A stretch of DNA of 39,971 nt from DATJPR01 sp035506295 (GCA_035506295.1 DATJPR010000051.1:1-39971); one strand, 5' to 3'; positions 23,638-33,214 are shown, counted from the first letter of the stretch. Numbers and translations: made by a program. Notes: generated by a model from the letters alone, not told the origin.

Positions 23638-26139
23638 TCAGGTGTTCGTTGGTGGGTGAACTCGTCGAAGGGGAAAAACAAGAGTAAATGTGCTGCCGAT
23701 GCCCGGCGAACTCTCGACCTCAATCTTCCCTTGATGCTCGTCCATGATATGTTTCACGACGGAGAGCCCGATGCCGACGCCCTGCACCTGTCGCGGGAGC
23801 GCCGGGTCGCGGTAGAATCTCTCAAACAGGTGTCCGAGCGCCTCCTTCGAGATTCCCCGTCCGTGGTCCTGGATGCTGCACCGGACATCGCCGCCCGTTC
23901 TCCAAAGAGAAACCCGGATACGCTTGTCGTCTAGGGCGTATTTCATCGCGTTGGACAGCAGATTCAAGAGGGCCTCGCGGACCGCATCCGCGTCTGCGTG
24001 GATCATGAAGGCCCCTTCACGCAGCCCTCCACGGGTGCTCCTCTTCTTCATCGCGATCGAAACCGTGAACCCCTCCTTGGCCAGCTGATAGCGCAGCATT
24101 GCGAGCACGTCCTTGACGATGGTGTCGAGGCGAACGGGCGCGCACGCGTAGTGCACATCGCCCCGGTCAATGCGTGCTGAATCGAGGATGGTGTTCACCA
24201 TGCGCTGGAGCCGGTCGGTCTCGCCCTGGATGATCCTGACGTAATCCCGGGAATGTTTTTCGCCCCGCGGGATCCGCTGCTGCAGCATCTCCGCGAACAT
24301 CTTGATGGAGGTGAGCGGCGTGCGCAATTCGTGCGACACATACGAAACGAAATCCGATTTCATCGCGTTGAGGCGCTCCAGGCGATCCGCCCGTTCCGCT
24401 TTCTCCATCACTTCCTTCTTGAGGATGTCCCGTTCGATCTCTACCCCCACCTGTTGAAGAAGGCTCGCCAGAAGATCGACGTCTTCGCTACTGAACCGGC
24501 TCCCGGAGCGTTTCTTTCCGAGGAGCAGGAGCCCGAGAATGCGGCCGTCAAAGCCGCGGGAAGCATGGACGAGGACGATTCCCTGATGATCAGGAATGAC
24601 ACTCCGCAACAAGGTGAATGGCACGCCAGGCTCAATCCGATCGGAGACAGAGAGGGGGAGTATCGCGGCTTGCTCAACTTCCTCACTCAAGGCATCAAAC
24701 AAGGCCGGTTCCGAGGTTGAGAGGTCACGACCTTCCTGAATCCCCGGCCAGCCACCCCGTGGAGAGCTCACGAACGCGATCCGCTCGGGGGCGAGGATGG
24801 TCGATACGCGTTCGACAAGCAGATGTACCACGTCCTCGATGACCACACACGTGGAAAGATCCTCCTGGAATCTTCGTTGCGCCCTCCGATAGTCGTACCG
24901 AATGCGGAAAAACCGTCGGTCCACTTCCCGTTGCACGACGCGACGGGCGGGCTCGAACAGCAACGCGACGATGATCGCTGCGCCGGCGGAGAAGCCGATG
25001 GATTCCTGGTAGGTGAATGATGACGCGATGCCGGCCGCTCCTCCGACCACGAGGATGTACAGGAGTGCAATGAACGCCATGACCGTGCCGTACACCACGC
25101 TCCGATTGAGGATAAGGTCGATATCCATGATGTGGTACTTCACAATCGAAGCCCCGAAGGCGAGTGGGATGAAGCCTGACGCAAGAAGCATCACGCTCTC
25201 GGGCACGAGTCCGTAGGAAAGGAACATCAGCGGTATAACCCACAGGACGACAAACGGCACGAATCCGATAAAGAGTCCCCACACCACCCACCGGATCTTC
25301 CGCCGTTCCTCTTCATCAGTCGCCTCCCGGTAGGACTGGCGGATCGTCCAGAGACCGCTAAAGACCAGCGCGATCATGAACCAGCGTGTGAACGTGAACC
25401 ACGTCAGGTACGTATGGAAATCCGTCACCACGCCCGACCTAAACGCGGCAATAAATGCTGTGCTGGTGCCGATCGCAAGGATTGCAGCCAGGCCATAGAG
25501 GAATGGAAGGAGGGACCGCAGTCGATTTTCCCGTGGACTCGGGAAGAGCCGAATGAAATGAAAGAAGAACAAGGGAACGAAGGCATACATCGTCGAAAAG
25601 ATCGCCCGCAACGCCGGACCGAGAAACGCCGGAGTGCTCAGGACGGATCCCCAGGTTGTCGAGAGCATCACGGCGGTTCCTATGGAACCAAAATGATAGA
25701 CGTGTGCCGCGGGGTCGTCCGGTTTCCGCCAGAAGACAAGGAGCCCGACGATGAAAAAGAGGGAACTGACGATAATGACCGAGACGAGGTAGAAGGCGCC
25801 GTAGTAATGCCCGAGCTCAACTTCTTCGCTTCGAACGCCCTCAGCACCTTTGAGTGTCAGGAGCACATGGTCACCTACCCGCAGGTCATCCAGGATAAAC
25901 TCAACATCGTCGACGGTTGAAATGGCGCGTCCGTCAATTTTCAGCAGGACCTCGCGTTGGTGGATCCGCGATGAAAGGGGTTCTCCGACCCGGGCGCAAT
26001 ACACAGTGTCCATCCTGCTCGCGAACGCCACGGGGATCCCGGGCTTTGCGGCGATGTGAACGAGACCGAGCGTACAGACGACAAGTGCAGCGATATCAAG
26101 CAGATAGACGATAGGCCGAAAGGCCGCAGGGTGGGTCAT
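23638..26139 (-). CDS. Multi-pass sensor histidine kinase with PDZ-like and GAF domains
   Basis: An 833-residue protein. A first membrane helix (about 9-30) is followed by a PDZ-like extracytoplasmic region (about 35-110, with VLLKIDGRAISTVDDVEFIL). About eight further helices span 115-400 in a 7TM-like sensor block. A GAF-like region follows (about 430-570), then HisKA with phosphoacceptor His603 in VSHELRTPLTSI and an HATPase domain with the N box NLLSNAMKYA, G1 DHGRGIS (about 756-762) and G2 GVGIGLS. It senses an unknown envelope or membrane signal and phosphorylates the response regulator encoded next. Its promoter region (26140-26283) is shared with the divergent ECF sigma factor operon, so the two stress systems may be co-controlled. 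Confidence 0.92.
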   Translation of the reverse strand: MTHPAAFRPIVYLLDIAALVVCTLGLVHIAAKPGIPVAFASRMDTVYCARVGEPLSSRIHQREVLLKIDGRAISTVDDVEFILDDLRVGDHVLLTLKGAEGVRSEEVELGHYYGAFYLVSVIIVSSLFFIVGLLVFWRKPDDPAAHVYHFGSIGTAVMLSTTWGSVLSTPAFLGPALRAIFSTMYAFVPLFFFHFIRLFPSPRENRLRSLLPFLYGLAAILAIGTSTAFIAAFRSGVVTDFHTYLTWFTFTRWFMIALVFSGLWTIRQSYREATDEEERRKIRWVVWGLFIGFVPFVVLWVIPLMFLSYGLVPESVMLLASGFIPLAFGASIVKYHIMDIDLILNRSVVYGTVMAFIALLYILVVGGAAGIASSFTYQESIGFSAGAAIIVALLFEPARRVVQREVDRRFFRIRYDYRRAQRRFQEDLSTCVVIEDVVHLLVERVSTILAPERIAFVSSPRGGWPGIQEGRDLSTSEPALFDALSEEVEQAAILPLSVSDRIEPGVPFTLLRSVIPDHQGIVLVHASRGFDGRILGLLLLGKKRSGSRFSSEDVDLLASLLQQVGVEIERDILKKEVMEKAERADRLERLNAMKSDFVSYVSHELRTPLTSIKMFAEMLQQRIPRGEKHSRDYVRIIQGETDRLQRMVNTILDSARIDRGDVHYACAPVRLDTIVKDVLAMLRYQLAKEGFTVSIAMKKRSTRGGLREGAFMIHADADAVREALLNLLSNAMKYALDDKRIRVSLWRTGGDVRCSIQDHGRGISKEALGHLFERFYRDPALPRQVQGVGIGLSVVKHIMDEHQGKIEVESSPGIGSTFTLVFPLRRVHPPTNT

Positions 26140-26213
26140 CGGGGACTCCAGACGGGAAGGAGGGGCAAGAGTCTGAAGAATATACTGAATTCAAATTTTG
26201 CAAGCCACTTCCC

Positions 26214-26242
26214 GCAACTTTTCGGGAGGGCGTCAAGTCTAA
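26214..26242 (+). promoter_or_regulatory. Candidate ECF-type promoter of the sigma factor operon
   Basis: GCAACTT (26214-26220), 16 bases, then GTCTAA (26237-26242). This is close to the GGAACTT-N16-GTCTAA pattern recognised by many RpoE-like ECF sigma factors. It lies about 40 bases before the sigma factor start, as expected for autoregulation. Confidence 0.6.
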
Positions 26243-26283
26243 GAAGTAACTGCGCAGTGCACATCATCGATCCGCGGGTGGCG

Positions 26284-26847
26284 ATGGAAGACAACGACCT
26301 GATCCGGAAAGCTCAGGAGGGCGACACCGACGCCTTTGAGGAATTGGTGTACCGGCATGACCGGAGCGTGTTGTCTATTGCCTCCCGCTACGTGCTCAGC
26401 GCCGACGAAGCCAAGGATATTTACCAGGAAGTTTTCCTTCGCGTGTACAGGGGTCTGAAGGGGTTCCGGTTCCGGAGCGAATTCTCGACATGGCTGCATC
26501 GCATCACCGTCAACGTCTGCCTGTCGTACAAAGCCAGTCATCGCTCTTACTCACGTCCGAGGAAACATGATGAAGAAGCGGACGATGACCGCCAGTCGGA
26601 TGGGGACATCGTGGATCCCGCCGCGGGACCGGATATGGATGCCGTGCGTTCGGAGATTGCCCGGAGGGTCGATGCAGCCCTGCTGGATCTCGCGCCGAAA
26701 CATCGCATGGTGTTTTCTCTCAGGCACCTCGAGGGATACTCGCTCAAGGAAATTGCGGCCATGATGGACTGCGCCGAAGGGACCGTAAAACGATACCTGT
26801 TCGACGCGACACGAAAGATGAGAGGGCAGTTGAGGGATCTCGTATGA
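26284..26847 (+). CDS. ECF RNA polymerase sigma factor (RpoE-like)
   Basis: A 187-residue protein starting at ATG 26284; GTG at 26278 or 26257 are weaker alternatives. Region 2 spans about 6-85 with AFEELVYRHDRSVLSIA and AKDIYQEVFLRVYRGL, the core-binding and -10 recognition helices. An acidic linker follows (95-120). Region 4 (about 125-183) has LAPKHRMVFSLRHLEGYS and the helix-turn-helix IAAMMDCAEGTVKRYLF. It should direct polymerase to envelope-response promoters, probably including its own (26214-26242). The stop overlaps the anti-sigma start by ATGA (26844-26847), the usual coupling that keeps the regulator in balance. Confidence 0.94.
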   Translation: MEDNDLIRKAQEGDTDAFEELVYRHDRSVLSIASRYVLSADEAKDIYQEVFLRVYRGLKGFRFRSEFSTWLHRITVNVCLSYKASHRSYSRPRKHDEEADDDRQSDGDIVDPAAGPDMDAVRSEIARRVDAALLDLAPKHRMVFSLRHLEGYSLKEIAAMMDCAEGTVKRYLFDATRKMRGQLRDLV

Positions 26848-27806
26848 CACACAAGAAATATCAACGGATGCTCGTTCTCTCCTTGAGCGGCGATCTGGAG
26901 AAGAACGAAACGGCGGAACTTGAACGCCATCTGGCAACCTGCGCCGGGTGTCGGCGCGAACGTGCTGCGCTCGAAAAGCTGAACGGTTTTTCCACCGTCT
27001 TGCATGACGCCGTGCAGGTCGACGATGCTCTCCTGACGGAAGCGCGGAGCGAGTTGCATGTTCTCCTGCAGCGCGAAGCACGTGCATCACGCGGCGGAGG
27101 CCGATTCATGCCGGCTCTGCACATCAGGCCGGCATGGGGATACAGTCTGGGGTTTGCGCTGACGCTCGTTGTGGGGGTCGGCATCGGCTTGATGCGTCCG
27201 TTCCAGCCGGGAGAGCAACCCCGGACGGAGACGCATCCACCTGTGACCACCGCAAGCATGACCTCCCCGCTGGCGGGGCGTACGCGGATTACCAATGTAC
27301 AATTCCTCGATCGGGGAACGACGTCGGGGACGGTGGAATTCACGTTCGACGCTGTCACTCCTGTTCACATGCGCGGCACGGTTGACGATCCCGGGGTGCA
27401 GAAAGTCCTCGTCAGTGCGCTGTTGAACGACGACAACCCAGGGGTCCGGCTGAGCGCGGCGAACGCCTTCGCTTCCGGCACGCCCGTGAAATCCGACAGC
27501 GCCATCAAGACAGTCATGATCAAGGCCTTGCTCAGCGATCCCAATATCGGCGTTCGGAAGCAGGCGCTCGCGGCGCTGCGGTCAATGCCGTTTGACGACC
27601 AGATCAGGGCGGCATTTCTTGCCACGTTGAAATCCGATGCGAATCCCGGGCTGCGCATCGCGGCGATCAACGCCCTGGATCCCATTCTGAGTCAGCCCGG
27701 GGAAATCGATCAGAGCGTGCGCGACGTGTTGCAGCAGCGTGCCCGGTCCGATCGCAACGACTATATTCGTTTGAAGGCGAAGGCGGTTCTTCTGGAGAAG
27801 CAATGA
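26844..27806 (+). CDS. Anti-sigma factor with zinc-finger N-terminus and periplasmic HEAT-repeat domain
   Basis: A 320-residue protein. The N-terminal zinc-binding anti-sigma domain has His29, Cys33 and Cys36 (HLATCAGC), which holds the sigma factor in the cytoplasm. One transmembrane helix follows at about 98-117 (GYSLGFALTLVVGVGIGL). The outside part (about 120-320) ends in four HEAT-like helical repeats whose cores are LNDDNPGVRLSAANAF, LSDPNIGVRKQALAAL, LKSDANPGLRIAAINAL and ARSDRNDYIRLKAKAVL. HEAT repeats bind proteins, so this part may sense a periplasmic partner. The stop overlaps the DUF4097 gene by ATGA. The fusion of a ZAS domain to HEAT repeats is less common than a simple sensor domain. 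Confidence 0.9.
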   Translation: MTHKKYQRMLVLSLSGDLEKNETAELERHLATCAGCRRERAALEKLNGFSTVLHDAVQVDDALLTEARSELHVLLQREARASRGGGRFMPALHIRPAWGYSLGFALTLVVGVGIGLMRPFQPGEQPRTETHPPVTTASMTSPLAGRTRITNVQFLDRGTTSGTVEFTFDAVTPVHMRGTVDDPGVQKVLVSALLNDDNPGVRLSAANAFASGTPVKSDSAIKTVMIKALLSDPNIGVRKQALAALRSMPFDDQIRAAFLATLKSDANPGLRIAAINALDPILSQPGEIDQSVRDVLQQRARSDRNDYIRLKAKAVLLEKQ

Positions 27807-28933
27807 AAACATCATATGCGCACAACCTTGGCAGATCTGTCACCATCCTTGCTTTCCTGACGACGCTCTCGGGGGCGAGAGGTGATGCACAACAGATCAG
27901 CACAAAGTCTTTTGACCTCGAGGAGGGAGGGACGGTGAGAATCGTCCTCAGTGCTGGGAATATCGAGATCACTCCCTGGGGGAGGAACACCGTGAAAGTG
28001 GATGCCGTGAACGATGACGATGATCTCACCGTGTCGAAGAATGGCAATACGGTCCTGGTCCGTTCCTGGTCGGATGTGGATGTGCAGGTGTCCGTGCCGC
28101 AGCGGATCAATCTCGATCTCCAATGCGGAAGCGGAGACATCCAGATCGACGGTTCGATGAACGGCTCGCTGAAAGCGAGGACAAGTGGCGGAGAAATCGG
28201 CATCCGTGACTTCAATGGAGGCGTTTCGGTCAGCACGGGGGGAGGAGGGGTGATGTGTGGAAACATCGACGGCAAGGTGTTCGTCGAGTCTGCGGGCGGT
28301 GATCTGCAAATGGGAAACATCAAAGGCGAGGTGGACCTGGAAACCGATGGCGGAGACATCGAAGTGAAGGACGTCAACAAGTCGATCACGGCGCGGACAT
28401 CAGGCGGGAGTCTCCTTGTCGGGAGCGTGGGCGGCAATGTACGCCTGCAGACATCGGGCGGCGATATCGAGGTGGGTCCTGTCACGGGTGAATCGACACT
28501 GGAGAGTTCCGGCGGCAATATCATTGTCCACGGTGGCGGCGGAAGAATCGACGCCTCGACCTCCGGAGGCGATTTGACCCTTGAACGCGTCGCCGGATCT
28601 TTCTCGGGGCAGACATCCGCAGGAAACATCACGGCATCGGTGATCGCCAGGGGAAAGCGGAGCGACGGAAAGCTGAGCAGCGGTGGGGGAAATATCCTTC
28701 TGGAGATTTCGCCGGAGGCCAGTGCCACGATCGTTGCGACGGTCCATGAGTCCGGGAGATGGCAGGACGACGAAGACGAATCGACGATTACCTCGGACTT
28801 CCCGGCGGTAACCTACCGCAAGGATTCGGGGAACGGGGAAATCACGGCCACCTATCGGCTGAACGACGGCAGCGGGAAAATCACTCTGGACGCATCCATG
28901 GGCAGCATCACCATCCGCAAAGGAGCTCGTTGA
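27803..28933 (+). CDS. Secreted DUF4097-type beta-solenoid protein
   Basis: A 376-residue protein with a signal peptide (residues 1-30, ending around GDAQ). It is made of short repeated units of about 18-20 residues with the core SGGDIEV or AGGDLQM, spanning about 105-300, typical of the DUF4097 (adhesin-like, right-handed beta-solenoid) family. It is the third gene of the ECF operon, coupled by ATGA to the anti-sigma gene. The family is frequently encoded beside ECF sigma/anti-sigma genes, suggesting a role in envelope signalling or as a regulon output; the molecular function is unknown. There are two Cys residues in the mature part, near residues 108 and 152, which might form a disulfide. 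Confidence 0.85.
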   Translation: MKTSYAHNLGRSVTILAFLTTLSGARGDAQQISTKSFDLEEGGTVRIVLSAGNIEITPWGRNTVKVDAVNDDDDLTVSKNGNTVLVRSWSDVDVQVSVPQRINLDLQCGSGDIQIDGSMNGSLKARTSGGEIGIRDFNGGVSVSTGGGGVMCGNIDGKVFVESAGGDLQMGNIKGEVDLETDGGDIEVKDVNKSITARTSGGSLLVGSVGGNVRLQTSGGDIEVGPVTGESTLESSGGNIIVHGGGGRIDASTSGGDLTLERVAGSFSGQTSAGNITASVIARGKRSDGKLSSGGGNILLEISPEASATIVATVHESGRWQDDEDESTITSDFPAVTYRKDSGNGEITATYRLNDGSGKITLDASMGSITIRKGAR

Positions 28934-28934
28934 C

Positions 28935-31556
28935 ATGCTTTTCGCCGCGATCCTGACATGTGCCCTCGCAGGTGACTCCGTCTCAACCGACGTCCGGCAG
29001 ATCGAATCCCGGCGACTCACGGAGTCCGTCCGCATCGACGGTGCAATCACAGACCCTGCCTGGAGGACGCTCCCGGTCTTTTCGGAATTCCTCCAGCGCG
29101 ATCCCATCGAACATGCCGCCCCGACGATGCGCACAGAGATCCGGGTCGGCTACGACGACGCGGCGCTGTACATCGCCGCGCGGATGTACGATCCGGCACC
29201 GGATTCCGAGACCGTGCGGCTCGGCAGGCGAGACGTGCAGCAGAATGCGGACCTTTTTCAAGTGTACCTGGATACCTATCACGACAAACGGTCAGGGTAT
29301 TACTTCGGCATTGACGCTGCGGGCACCATGTATGATGGCATCCTGTACAATGATGACTGGAGCGATGATTCGTGGGACGGAGTCTGGGAAGGAAAAGTGC
29401 GACGGGACGCGAAAGGGTGGACCGCGGAGATGCGGATCCCGTTCTCGCAATTGCGCTTTCAGGACAAGGACGCGTACGTCTGGGGCATCGATTTTCGCAG
29501 AGACATCGCCCGGCGCAATGAGACCGATTGGGCGGCGTTTACTCCGAAGAACGGCAGCGGGTTCGTCTCGCGCTTCCTCGAGCTGGTGGGAATTCAACAA
29601 ATTGCCCCGCCTCAACGGGTGGAAATCCTTCCCTATGTCACCACCATGGCTGAATACCTCCAGCATCCTTCGGGCGACCCGTTCAATAGTGGTTCCCGGT
29701 ACACGCCCCATGTCGGCGCGGATCTCAAAGTCGGCATCGGGTCCAACCTGACCCTGGATGGAACAGTCTACCCCGATTTTGGACAGGTGGAAGTTGACCC
29801 GGCGGTCGTGAATCTGAGCGACGTCGAAACGTATTTCAATGAGAAGCGGCCGTTCTTCATCGAGGGATCGTCGATCTTCAATTTCGGCAGGGGCGGCGCG
29901 GTGAATTACTGGAGTTTCAATTGGGGCGATCCGCAAATCTTCTACAGCCGCAGGATCGGACGCGCGCCGCAAGGAACACTTCCGAGCGCCGATTTTGCCA
30001 ATGAGCCGACCGGGACGACCATTCTCGGTGCCGCCAAGCTCACCGGCAAACCGGACGTCGGCTGGAGCATCGGGGCGATCGAGGCGGTGACCCGGCGCGA
30101 ACACGCCGATCTGCAGATCGCCGGGGTTCGTTCGACACAAGAAGTCGAACCGTTGACCTCGTATACTATTGCGCGTGCGCAACGGGAGTTCGGAGGGGGA
30201 AGTCAGGGGCTCGGACTGATGCTAACGTCTACCAATCGTTTCTTCGATGAGACAAGTCTGCCGGCGCAGCTCAATTCCCATGCCCACCTTGCCGGTCTCG
30301 ACGGATGGACATTCCTGGACAGCAGCCGGACCTGGGTGTTGACCGGATGGGGGACCGGCTCACTCGTTCGCGGCACGCGGGATCGACTGATCGCGCTGCA
30401 GAGCAGCTCAGCGCATTATCGCCAGCGACCCGATCTGATCCACGACCGGATGGACAGCAATGCCACTTCCCTCCTGGGCTACGCCGGCAGAATCATGCTC
30501 GCCAAGCAAAAGGGAGACTTCTTCGTCAACTCCGCGGTCGGCTTTATCAATCCGGAGTTCGACAACACCGACCTGGGCTATCTCTGGCGGACCGACGTGA
30601 TCAATTCGCATATCGGCGCCGGGTATCAATGGACGTCGCCGACCAGCTGGTACCGCAGCATGACGGCGATGGGCGCCCTGTTCCGGACCTTCGACTTCGA
30701 TGGTGCGACCACATGGGAGGGAGTGTGGTCGAGATTCGATTATCAGTTCCTGAACTATTACGACGTGACCCTCAGTTGGGCATACAATCCGCAGACGACG
30801 AACGATCGCCGGACGCGCGGTGGTCCGCTGACGCTGAATCCCAAGGGATATGAAATTGATTTTTCGGGTCAGACGGATGGCAGGAAGGATGTGGTGGGGA
30901 GCGTCTACGGCTATGTGTATATCGACCGGGAAGCGAGCTGGTCGATTTCCGCCTCGGTCGATGCGCACCCGTCGTCCAACCTCGAAATCAGCGTCGGGCC
31001 GGAAATGGACAGGAACGCGGATTACGCTCAATGGGTGGGATCGTTTGCGGACCCGGGCGCGATTGCGACGTTTGGCAATCGGTATATCTTCGCACTTCTT
31101 GATCAGACCACCCTTTCCGCGAACATCAGGGTGAACTGGACATTCACGCCGCAACTGAGTTTCCAATTGTACCTCCAACCGCTGGTCTCCTCCGCCTCCT
31201 ACAGGGATTTCCGCACGCTCAAGAGGCCCGGGTCGTATGACTTTCTCACCTACGGCACGCAGGGCTCGACGATTGCCGATGACAACGGTAACATCACCGT
31301 CGATGCCGACGGAAACGGGCCTTCGGCACCCATCGCGTTCGCCGACCCGAGCTTTACCTTCTGGTCGCTCCGGGGGAATGCCGTTCTCCGTTGGGAATAC
31401 ACACCCGGCTCGACGCTCTATTTTGTCTGGACGCAGACACGCTCGGAGTCTGACCTGTGGGAGAACTCCCCCTTCCGGGCGCCGTTCGAGCGACTGGTGT
31501 CCATTCAGCCCGACAACATCTTCATGATCAAACTGACGTATTGGTGGAACAAGTAG
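28935..31556 (+). CDS. DUF5916 outer-membrane protein with N-terminal CBM9/DOMON-like domain
   Basis: An 873-residue protein starting one base after the DUF4097 stop. It has a short signal peptide (MLFAAILTCALAGDS). Residues about 25-215 form a beta-sandwich like the carbohydrate-binding CBM9 group (VRIDGAITDPAWRTLPVF, YIAARMYDP, AEMRIPFSQLRF). Residues about 220-873 fit DUF5916, with a conserved VDPAVVNLSDVETYFNEKRP segment and a predicted outer-membrane beta-barrel ending in IFMIKLTYWWNK. Its substrate is unknown. As the last gene of the ECF operon it may be the structural output that the sigma factor controls. A weak hairpin follows at 31559-31573. Confidence 0.87.
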   Translation: MLFAAILTCALAGDSVSTDVRQIESRRLTESVRIDGAITDPAWRTLPVFSEFLQRDPIEHAAPTMRTEIRVGYDDAALYIAARMYDPAPDSETVRLGRRDVQQNADLFQVYLDTYHDKRSGYYFGIDAAGTMYDGILYNDDWSDDSWDGVWEGKVRRDAKGWTAEMRIPFSQLRFQDKDAYVWGIDFRRDIARRNETDWAAFTPKNGSGFVSRFLELVGIQQIAPPQRVEILPYVTTMAEYLQHPSGDPFNSGSRYTPHVGADLKVGIGSNLTLDGTVYPDFGQVEVDPAVVNLSDVETYFNEKRPFFIEGSSIFNFGRGGAVNYWSFNWGDPQIFYSRRIGRAPQGTLPSADFANEPTGTTILGAAKLTGKPDVGWSIGAIEAVTRREHADLQIAGVRSTQEVEPLTSYTIARAQREFGGGSQGLGLMLTSTNRFFDETSLPAQLNSHAHLAGLDGWTFLDSSRTWVLTGWGTGSLVRGTRDRLIALQSSSAHYRQRPDLIHDRMDSNATSLLGYAGRIMLAKQKGDFFVNSAVGFINPEFDNTDLGYLWRTDVINSHIGAGYQWTSPTSWYRSMTAMGALFRTFDFDGATTWEGVWSRFDYQFLNYYDVTLSWAYNPQTTNDRRTRGGPLTLNPKGYEIDFSGQTDGRKDVVGSVYGYVYIDREASWSISASVDAHPSSNLEISVGPEMDRNADYAQWVGSFADPGAIATFGNRYIFALLDQTTLSANIRVNWTFTPQLSFQLYLQPLVSSASYRDFRTLKRPGSYDFLTYGTQGSTIADDNGNITVDADGNGPSAPIAFADPSFTFWSLRGNAVLRWEYTPGSTLYFVWTQTRSESDLWENSPFRAPFERLVSIQPDNIFMIKLTYWWNK

Positions 31557-31558
31557 CG

Positions 31559-31573
31559 CGGCGACGGTCGCCG
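31559..31573 (+). terminator. Weak hairpin after the ECF operon
   Basis: CGGCGAC and GTCGCCG pair across one base just after the stop codon at 31556. No T-run follows, so a factor-independent terminator is only tentative. The rest of 31574-31844 before the ammonium transporter shows no gene and no promoter I can defend. Confidence 0.25.
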
Positions 31574-31844
31574 GCATGTATTCCTCTTCTGCCGCAGGCA
31601 TGTTCAACGCCGGCCTGAGGAAACCCCTTCCTTCGACCATGCCGGTTATTCCTCTTTTCTCCTTAGAAAAGCCAACCATCTACAGTTTTTGCTTCCTCAC
31701 TTGAAGGTAAGCTTCAGGTTTCGTAGCTTAAAGTAAGGTACCAGCACTCCCCGCATTCATGTTCTTCGATCAGCTCACCTGATCCCGATGCACCCCGTGG
31801 ATCGACCGTCGGTGGGTATTCGTCCAATTGGAAAAGGGCGTCTT

Positions 31845-33143
31845 ATGAAAAGAGCAGCCATACTGGGCATCCTTATGATCGCCTTGACCGGAGCGGCGTT
31901 TGGGCAACCGGTCAAGGCCACTATTGACACGGGCGACACGACGTGGATGCTCGTATCGACGGCCTTTGTCATGTTGATGACCCCCGGACTTGCGCTTTTC
32001 TACGCGGGGATGGTTCGCAGGAAGAATGTCCTCGGGACCTTTATGCAGAGCTTCATCGCTCTCGCGGTGATTACCCTTCTCTGGGTCCTCTACGGCTACA
32101 GCCTTGCGTTCGGCCCATCTTCCGGCGGTATCATCGGCAGCCTCGACTGGATCGGTCTGCGCAATGTCGGCCTCACGCCGAACCCCGATTACGCACCAAC
32201 CATTCCGCATCAATTGTTCATGCTGTTTCAGATGATGTTCGCGGTCATCACGCCCGCGCTGATCACGGGCGCTGTGGCAGAGCGAATGAAATTCAGCGCC
32301 TACCTGCTGTTTCTCGTTCTCTGGTCGACCTTCGTGTACGTTCCTCTGGCCCACTGGGTATGGGGGGTGGGAGGGTGGATCCGTAATCTTGGCGCGCTGG
32401 ATTTTGCCGGCGGACTTGTCGTGCACATCTCCTCCGGCGTAGCCGCGCTTGCTGCCGCCCTCGTCCTCGGGACTCGAAGAGGATACCTGCGGGAAGTGAC
32501 GCCTCCGCACAACATGACGATGACAGTTCTTGGCGCGGCACTTCTCTGGTTCGGGTGGTTTGGCTTCAACGCGGGCAGCGCGGTTGCGTCGGGTGCTCTG
32601 GCCGTCTCAGCCTTCGCCGCTACGCATATCGCTTCAGCCGCCGCCACGGTCTCGTGGACGGCGGTGGAATGGTGGCAGCGCGGAAAACCGACAGTGCTTG
32701 GAGCAGTATCGGGATCGGTCGCCGGGCTCGTTGCAATTACGCCTGCCTCCGGCTTCGTGGGGCCGATGCCGGCGCTCGCCATTGGACTGTGTGCAGGGGT
32801 CATCTGCTACTTTGGCATCAGCCTCAAAGGGAAATTCGGGTACGACGATTCACTTGATGCAGTCGGCGTCCACGGGGTGGGCGGAACCTTCGGCGCGCTG
32901 GCCACCGGCCTGTTCGCCTCGAAGGCGATCAATGCGGCGGGGGCGGATGGCTTGTTCTTCGGCAATTCCTCACAGCTTCTCATCCAGGCGGTGAGCGTTC
33001 TCGCAGCGATCGTCTATTCGTTCGTCGTGAGCTGGATTCTTCTCAAGATTACAGACAAAATCATCGGTCTCAGGGTCGATGCGCAGAATGAAGTGGAGGG
33101 TCTCGACCTCAGTCAGCACGGGGAAACCGGATACACGATGTGA
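31845..33143 (+). CDS. amt: Ammonium transporter (Amt family)
   Basis: Start at ATG 31845 with AAAAGGG upstream gives 432 residues including a signal peptide (MKRAAILGILMIALTGAAFG), as in E. coli AmtB. About eleven membrane helices follow. Conduction motifs are intact: Asp186 in GALDFAGG, and the twin pore histidines His194 in LVVHISSG and His343 in GVHGVGG. The protein imports ammonium/ammonia. There is no glnK (PII) gene next to it, although amt-glnK pairing is common; regulation may come from a distant PII protein. The next gene is a small membrane protein on the opposite strand. Confidence 0.96.
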   Translation: MKRAAILGILMIALTGAAFGQPVKATIDTGDTTWMLVSTAFVMLMTPGLALFYAGMVRRKNVLGTFMQSFIALAVITLLWVLYGYSLAFGPSSGGIIGSLDWIGLRNVGLTPNPDYAPTIPHQLFMLFQMMFAVITPALITGAVAERMKFSAYLLFLVLWSTFVYVPLAHWVWGVGGWIRNLGALDFAGGLVVHISSGVAALAAALVLGTRRGYLREVTPPHNMTMTVLGAALLWFGWFGFNAGSAVASGALAVSAFAATHIASAAATVSWTAVEWWQRGKPTVLGAVSGSVAGLVAITPASGFVGPMPALAIGLCAGVICYFGISLKGKFGYDDSLDAVGVHGVGGTFGALATGLFASKAINAAGADGLFFGNSSQLLIQAVSVLAAIVYSFVVSWILLKITDKIIGLRVDAQNEVEGLDLSQHGETGYTM

Positions 33144-33214
33144 AGGCAATCTCAATGAGCGGGCGAATCACAAGAAAGGAGCGGCTCGAGGGAGGCCTTC
33201 GGTATCCAGGGGCT

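Noticed and set aside
27667..28728. Minus-strand 353-codon frame opposite the DUF4097 gene
   Set aside because: Pro/Ser-rich complement of a repetitive Gly/Asp coding sequence, a shadow.
30408..31679. Minus-strand 423-codon frame opposite the DUF5916 barrel
   Set aside because: No signal, domain or RBS; mirrors codon usage of the real gene.
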